NCBI GenBank assembly: GCA_028274925.1
Contig: JAQCNR010000297.1
Location: 1-10,039 of the forward strand
Direction: 5' to 3'
Length of the DNA: 10,039 nt
Origin: Halovenus sp.
GTDB lineage: Archaea; Halobacteriota; Halobacteria; Halobacteriales; Haloarculaceae
How positions within the stretch are numbered: the stretch's first letter is position 1; each line of letters begins with the position of its first letter. The notes beneath the pieces were generated by a model. The model saw only the letters and a list, made by a program, of their open reading frames with translations, did no database searches and had not been told where the DNA came from. This document shows positions 6,385 to 10,039 of this stretch, piece after piece. A program made the position numbers and the translations under genes.

Positions 6385-6399
6385 ACGAAAGCATTTATG
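6385..6399 (+). promoter_or_regulatory. BRE and TATA box for the lipoprotein operon
   Basis: ACGAAA (6385-6390) is a good BRE, directly followed by GCATTTATG with TTTATG at 6394-6399. The box is centred about 27 bases before the ATG at 6424, giving a leaderless mRNA. The ATG inside the box (6397) is in frame with the gene but is most likely not a start codon. Confidence 0.65.
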
Positions 6400-6423
6400 A
6401 CTGAGTTTTCAATACACCTGCAC

Positions 6424-7377
6424 ATGATAGCGTTTGGACGGTCTGAGACGAAACGATTGTTGGCGGTGTTTGCTATCGTTCTGTTGGTTGTAACCGCAGG
6501 CTGTGCTGGCCTGTCGCCCGACGACACAGGCGAGAGTACCCCAGACACGGAGGGCCCTGACAACGACGATACGAACCAGACGGACTCGGACACTGACGAT
6601 TCTGAGGACGGCACCGACAACGAGTCCACTGCAGGTGGGTCTGAGACGAATCTTGGGACGTTCGGTGACCTCGACCCGGCAGAGACAGACAAAACGGCCG
6701 AGCAGTTACTCGCCGAGAGTGCCGACCAACTCGCTGCGGTCGACAGCTACCGACTGGACCAGCAGGTCGTGAACGTCCAGCGACAGAACAACCAGAGCCA
6801 GACAGTTCGACTCAACCAGACTGCACGGGTTGACCGGACACAGCGCCGTATTGCCGCGCAGGGAACGACAACCACTGAGCTTGGTTCAACCACAGTCCAG
6901 CGGTATCTCCTGAACGGTTCGCTGTACGAATCGAGCGAACGAATTGCTCAGCAACTCGGCAGCGAGTGGGTGCAGACGAACGTCAGTAGTCAGTTTGACC
7001 AGATTTTCAGGCAGTTCGACTCTGCGCAACAGGCCGAACCGCTGTTCAGAAACGCCTCTGCGACGATTGAAGGCCAGACAACCATCGACGGTCAGCGGGT
7101 GTATGCGGTCAACGCAACGGTCGATCTCACGACTGTCGCCAACATCCGACCGAACATTGTCGGCGCAGACGAGTTCCAACTCAACGTCTGGGTCTCGGCG
7201 GAGAGTTCGCTCCCGCTTCAGTTGGCCGAAGACTCTATCCTTCGACTTTCGACCACCCGAGCCGAATTCACTCAGGAGACAGACAGCGTCCTTCGCTTCC
7301 GGTTCGAGAATGTCGATATCTCACTGCCGTCGGAGGCAGAAGGTGCTCCCCGGACGAGTGAACTCACAGCTCAATAG
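6424..7377 (+). CDS. LolA/LppX-like lipoprotein
   Basis: The start at 6424 gives 317 residues. The N-terminus is a lipoprotein signal: charged SETKR near 7-11, hydrophobic 12-23, and lipobox TAGC with Cys27 as the anchored residue. It has KR, not RR, before the hydrophobic part, so Sec or a weak Tat route are both possible. Residues 31-75 form an acidic, disordered linker of D, T, S, N and G. From about 88 (TDKTAEQLLAESADQLAAVDSYRLDQQV) the pattern of an N-terminal helix plus alternating beta strands resembles LolA/LppX-like carrier domains, as in many haloarchaeal lipoproteins of unknown role; this is fold-level resemblance only. Eight N-glycosylation sequons (N51, 66, 123, 131, 164, 186, 210, 230) fit an extracellular location. 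It shares an operon with the metallopeptidase, 3 bases downstream. The in-frame ATG at 6397 lies inside the TATA box. Confidence 0.8.
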   Translation: MIAFGRSETKRLLAVFAIVLLVVTAGCAGLSPDDTGESTPDTEGPDNDDTNQTDSDTDDSEDGTDNESTAGGSETNLGTFGDLDPAETDKTAEQLLAESADQLAAVDSYRLDQQVVNVQRQNNQSQTVRLNQTARVDRTQRRIAAQGTTTTELGSTTVQRYLLNGSLYESSERIAQQLGSEWVQTNVSSQFDQIFRQFDSAQQAEPLFRNASATIEGQTTIDGQRVYAVNATVDLTTVANIRPNIVGADEFQLNVWVSAESSLPLQLAEDSILRLSTTRAEFTQETDSVLRFRFENVDISLPSEAEGAPRTSELTAQ

Positions 7378-7380
7378 CAG

Positions 7381-8670
7381 ATGACTGCCACGACACGTCG
7401 ACACGCTCTGGTGTTGATTGTGCTCGCGGTTGCTGTCGCTGTCAGTGGCTGTCAGGCCCCCGGCGTAAACACCGGCCCGACGACCCAGGAAACTCCCGCA
7501 AACGAAACCGAGTCCCCCGACGCTGGCGACGACCCGTTTCCTGTTTCTGACCCAGTCACTATCACTGTCGACGGCGCGGGGGTCGAACCTGACCCGGGAC
7601 TGATTTACGACCGGTTACGGCTGCTACTCGACACAGACACACCTGCTCCGGAGCGGATCCAGTCCTACAACACGACCACCGGATTCGACAACTCAGCACC
7701 GGGTGGACTCCAGCTTCCATCTCGGTTCTTCCACGTTGTTGGCTTCGAGACGGACCCCGTCGAAAGGACGTTTATCGACCGTGTCGGTAACGGCTACACA
7801 CTGGGGCTTGGTAACGTCGCCGTGTACGTCAGCCCGAACGCGACGCGCGAAGAGAGCGAGATGCTGCTGGCTCACGAACTCACACATTACATCCAGTTCC
7901 AGAACGAGCGCCAGCAAGCGCTTGCTGATGAAATCGACATCCAGACCGTCGACGGCCGCTACGTCCTCCGCAGTCTGCTCGAAGGAACCGCAGTGGTCGC
8001 CACCGACGAGTATCTCCGGGAGTTCAGTGAGAACGGGACGCTGAACAGTCCCTACTACGACCGCGAGCAGCAGCGATACCCACCGGGGCACATCGGTCGC
8101 TGGGCCAACAGTCGCTACCAGATTGGCACCGACTACGTCACGAGCCAAATTGACTCGCTGTCGGATATCGGCGAGATGTACGAGGACCCGCCGACCCGTA
8201 GCAGAGAGTTGCTGGACCCTGACGCCGGACAGCGACCAGCACTCGCCACCGTACTCGAACACAACCGCGAGCAAATCTCCTCGAACCGGCTGGGTGCCGC
8301 ATTCACGAGATTCGGTCTCGAAAGTCACGTCGACCCGAGCCGTGCCGAGGCTGTCGCCGAAGGCTTCGGCACCGACACACTGTACCAGTACAGCTCTGGC
8401 CCGGACACGTACGGCAACTACGTGTGGGTGACGCGGTGGGAGAGTGAGGCCGACGCCGAGCGCTTTGATCGGACGATTACCGACTACTTCGACGCACGAG
8501 GCAACCAGACTACCGAGGGCTGGCGACTCCCAGAACTCGGTCTGACGGTCGAAATTCGACCAGCAGGGGCTGATACTCGCGCGCTGGTTGTCGGCTCAGA
8601 ATCTTTCGTCGACGAAACCGTCATCAGCGGGAGACAGGGGGCCGTGACTATCGACTCAGACGAGGGGTAA
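7381..8670 (+). CDS. HExxH lipoprotein, putative zinc metallopeptidase
   Basis: The 429-residue product has a probable Tat lipoprotein signal: TTRRHALVL at 4-12, a hydrophobic stretch, and lipobox VSGC with Cys24. A polar linker (25-52) follows. The centre holds HELTHYIQF (His165, Glu166, His169), the zinc-binding and catalytic motif of zincin proteases, and LLEGTAVVATDEY near 199-211, where Glu201, 32 residues on, fits the third ligand of a gluzincin-type site. The C-terminal part (about 340-405) seems a separate domain, with YVWVTRWESEADAERF and a final strand-rich segment. Sequons at N41, 97, 153, 218 and 375 agree with an extracellular site. It may be related to the haloarchaeal 'Hvo_1808 family surface protein' group, recalled from memory and not verified. 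It starts 3 bases after the lipoprotein stop, so the two should be co-translated. Peptidase activity is inferred from the motif. Confidence 0.82.
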   Translation: MTATTRRHALVLIVLAVAVAVSGCQAPGVNTGPTTQETPANETESPDAGDDPFPVSDPVTITVDGAGVEPDPGLIYDRLRLLLDTDTPAPERIQSYNTTTGFDNSAPGGLQLPSRFFHVVGFETDPVERTFIDRVGNGYTLGLGNVAVYVSPNATREESEMLLAHELTHYIQFQNERQQALADEIDIQTVDGRYVLRSLLEGTAVVATDEYLREFSENGTLNSPYYDREQQRYPPGHIGRWANSRYQIGTDYVTSQIDSLSDIGEMYEDPPTRSRELLDPDAGQRPALATVLEHNREQISSNRLGAAFTRFGLESHVDPSRAEAVAEGFGTDTLYQYSSGPDTYGNYVWVTRWESEADAERFDRTITDYFDARGNQTTEGWRLPELGLTVEIRPAGADTRALVVGSESFVDETVISGRQGAVTIDSDEG

Positions 8671-8671
8671 C

Positions 8672-10039
8672 TCACTCATCGTCTGGGAAGATCTTTCCGG
8701 GGTTGAGAATCTCGTTCGGGTCGAGTGCGTCTTTGATCGACCGCATCGCCGCAACCGTTTGCTCGCCGTGTTCGCTGACTAGGAATTTACGTTTCCCCTG
8801 CCCGATTCCGTGCTCACCTGTCGCGGTGCCACCGACCTCGATGGCACGCTCGACGACTTCGGCGTACAGTTTCTCGCCGCGAGCTAACTGGTCGTCGTCG
8901 TCGGTGTCGACGAGCACTGTGTAGTGGATGTTACCGTCGCCCGCGTGACCGAAGCAGGGGGTCATGAGGTCGTACTTCTCGCCGAGTTCTTTGATCTCTT
9001 CGACCAGCGCGCCGTACTTGCTAATCGGGACGGTGATGTCGCCGGGATGGAGTGGCTGGCGGTCGGGGTCCCACGAGCGAACGGCAAAGGCAAGGTCCTT
9101 GCGGGCCTGCCAGAGGTCGCCCATCCGCTCTTCGTCTGCCATCTCGAACTCGATGCAGTCGTGCGTTTCGAGAATCGACCGACAAAACTCTATTTCTTCG
9201 TCAATCCCGTGGTTGGCGTGGAATTCGAGAAAGACCATCGGGGAGTCAGGCATCTCTGCGCCAGTGTAGGCGTTGGACATCATCGCCGACTCCTGGTCGA
9301 TCAACTCGATTTTCGCCACGTCGACGCCGGACTGAATTACGTCGGTCACGGCCGCCGAGGCACTGTCGAGGTCCGGGAACAGCGCCCTGCCGCCCTTGAT
9401 CTGCTCTGGGCGACCCGCGAGTTCGAGCGTCGCTCGCGTGACGACGCCCAGTGTCCCCTCACTGCCGATTATGAGGTCCCGGAGGTTGTAGCCAGAAGAG
9501 GTCTTGACGGCTTTCGAGCCTGCTTTGATGACCGAGCCATCGGCGAGGACGACTTCGAGTTCGAGCACCCAGTCGGCGACTTCGCCGTACTTGACGGTCT
9601 GCATTCCGCTGGCGGAGTTCGCGACCATTCCGCCGATAGTCGAGATATCTCCCGAGGAGGGCAGCGGCGGGAAAAAGAGGCCGTGTTCACCCGCAGCCTC
9701 TTCGATTGCTGGCCCCATCACGCCCGGTTGCAGGTCGATCTGGAAATCTTCCGGGCGCACGTCGAGTATCTCGTTCATTCGCGTGAGGTCCATACTGATT
9801 CCGCCTTCAGCGGGGACAGCGTTCCCCTCCAGTCCTGTGCCTGCCGCATATGGAGTGACCGGAATCCCACGGTCGTTGGCCGCCGAAAGTACCGTCGCTA
9901 CCTCCTCTGTGGATTTCGGATAGACAACGGCCTCTGGTAGCGTGCCGGTGGCGGTGCCCCAGTCGGTCGAGTGTTCCTCGAGTGCGTCCTCTCCGGTTGT
10001 CACCTGCCCATCCCCCAATGAGTCGGTCAGAAACGTCGT
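8672..10039 (-). CDS. FAD-binding oxidoreductase, GlcD/D-lactate dehydrogenase type, 5'-truncated
   Basis: This VAO-type flavoenzyme oxidises a 2-hydroxy acid such as glycolate or D-lactate. Counting from the TTG at 10018: an FAD-binding region with PVTPYAAGTGLEGNAVP at 53-69, then SGDISTIGGMVANSASG at 122-138 and LIIGSEGTLGVVT at 182-194. The FAD-oxidase C-terminal domain follows, with GDITVPISKYG near 326-336, CFGHAGDGNIH at 355-365 and GEHGIGQGKRKFL at 401-413; His358, His365, Glu402 and His403 are the likely metal and substrate site. No cysteine-rich Fe-S domain is fused, unlike some haloarchaeal relatives. The frame stays open past the TTG to base 10039, giving at least eight further plausible residues (TTFLTDSL-like), so the real start lies outside the window. 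Glycolate and D-lactate activity cannot be told apart here; glcE/glcF partners are not visible. The stop is 1 base from that of the convergent metallopeptidase gene. Confidence 0.92.
   Translation of the reverse strand, partial: TTFLTDSLGDGQVTTGEDALEEHSTDWGTATGTLPEAVVYPKSTEEVATVLSAANDRGIPVTPYAAGTGLEGNAVPAEGGISMDLTRMNEILDVRPEDFQIDLQPGVMGPAIEEAAGEHGLFFPPLPSSGDISTIGGMVANSASGMQTVKYGEVADWVLELEVVLADGSVIKAGSKAVKTSSGYNLRDLIIGSEGTLGVVTRATLELAGRPEQIKGGRALFPDLDSASAAVTDVIQSGVDVAKIELIDQESAMMSNAYTGAEMPDSPMVFLEFHANHGIDEEIEFCRSILETHDCIEFEMADEERMGDLWQARKDLAFAVRSWDPDRQPLHPGDITVPISKYGALVEEIKELGEKYDLMTPCFGHAGDGNIHYTVLVDTDDDDQLARGEKLYAEVVERAIEVGGTATGEHGIGQGKRKFLVSEHGEQTVAAMRSIKDALDPNEILNPGKIFPDDE

Noticed and set aside
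6314..6394. 27-residue N-terminal extension of the LVIVD protein starting at 6394
   Set aside because: It would place the Tat motif internally and put the TATA box inside the coding sequence. The ATG at 6313 fits both.
6397..6423. Earlier in-frame ATG of the first lipoprotein at 6397
   Set aside because: It is part of the TATA box (TTTATG). The ATG at 6424 yields a normal lipoprotein signal and the correct promoter spacing.
7693..8328. 211-codon minus-strand frame opposite the metallopeptidase lipoprotein
   Set aside because: The plus strand has a lipobox, HExxH and an operon junction; the minus frame shows none of these and is a shadow frame.
8924..9940. 338-codon open frame on the plus strand opposite the FAD oxidoreductase gene
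   Set aside because: It is the antisense shadow of a well-conserved coding gene in GC-rich DNA. Its translation shows no domain, and the opposite strand carries all the GlcD-family motifs.
1..10039. tRNA, rRNA, CRISPR, insertion sequence, toxin-antitoxin or defence cassette
   Set aside because: No cloverleaf-like segment, regular repeat-spacer pattern, transposase motif or terminal repeat was seen on reading both strands. Gene-free gaps are at most about 110 bases.

Overview
The window reads as chromosomal DNA of a haloarchaeon (class Halobacteria). The encoded proteins are strongly acidic. Exported proteins carry Tat-type or lipobox signals, and one ends in a PGF-CTERM-like tail. Most genes have an AT-rich TATA-like box about 26-31 bases before the start codon, as expected for leaderless haloarchaeal mRNAs. 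An archaeal Hjc resolvase and an archaeal UPF0179 protein support this. The genus cannot be fixed from the sequence alone.

Layout. 1-1272 (-): purB, adenylosuccinate lyase, with its 3' end cut by the window edge. 1360-1806 (+): a UPF0179 cysteine-rich protein, divergent from purB and ending tail-to-tail with the next gene at a shared TAGCTA. 1807-6313 (-): six genes read leftward. In order of transcription these are a Tat-exported LVIVD-repeat surface protein with a PGF-CTERM-like tail (6313-4865), Holliday junction resolvase Hjc (4838-4311), a DUF1028 putative Ntn-hydrolase (4248-3541), a DUF2237 protein (3503-3129), an AstE/aspartoacylase-type zinc hydrolase (3074-2265) and an unrecognised small protein (2214-1807). 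Gaps are 26-62 bases, and several contain their own TATA-like box, so this may be a run of separately started genes as much as one operon. 6314-6423 is a divergent promoter region. 6424-8670 (+): a two-gene lipoprotein operon with a 3-base gap, a LolA/LppX-like lipoprotein followed by an HExxH lipoprotein metallopeptidase. 8672-10039 (-): a GlcD/D-lactate dehydrogenase-type FAD oxidoreductase, convergent with the lipoprotein operon at a 1-base gap and cut at its 5' end by the window edge.

How the genes relate. Housekeeping metabolism and DNA repair (purB, hjc, the FAD dehydrogenase) are interleaved with uncharacterised conserved cytoplasmic proteins (UPF0179, DUF1028, DUF2237). The stretch 4865-8670 is a cell-surface block: three exported proteins fire from one 110-base divergent promoter region. 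There are no RNA genes, IS elements, CRISPR arrays or defence cassettes that I can see, and no gene-free stretch longer than about 110 bases. Nothing amounts to a clear new system. The most interesting points are the lipoprotein carrier/metallopeptidase pair, the Tat plus PGF-CTERM surface protein, the SHOCT-like tail on Hjc, and the re-assigned DUF1028 start that places a threonine at position 2.
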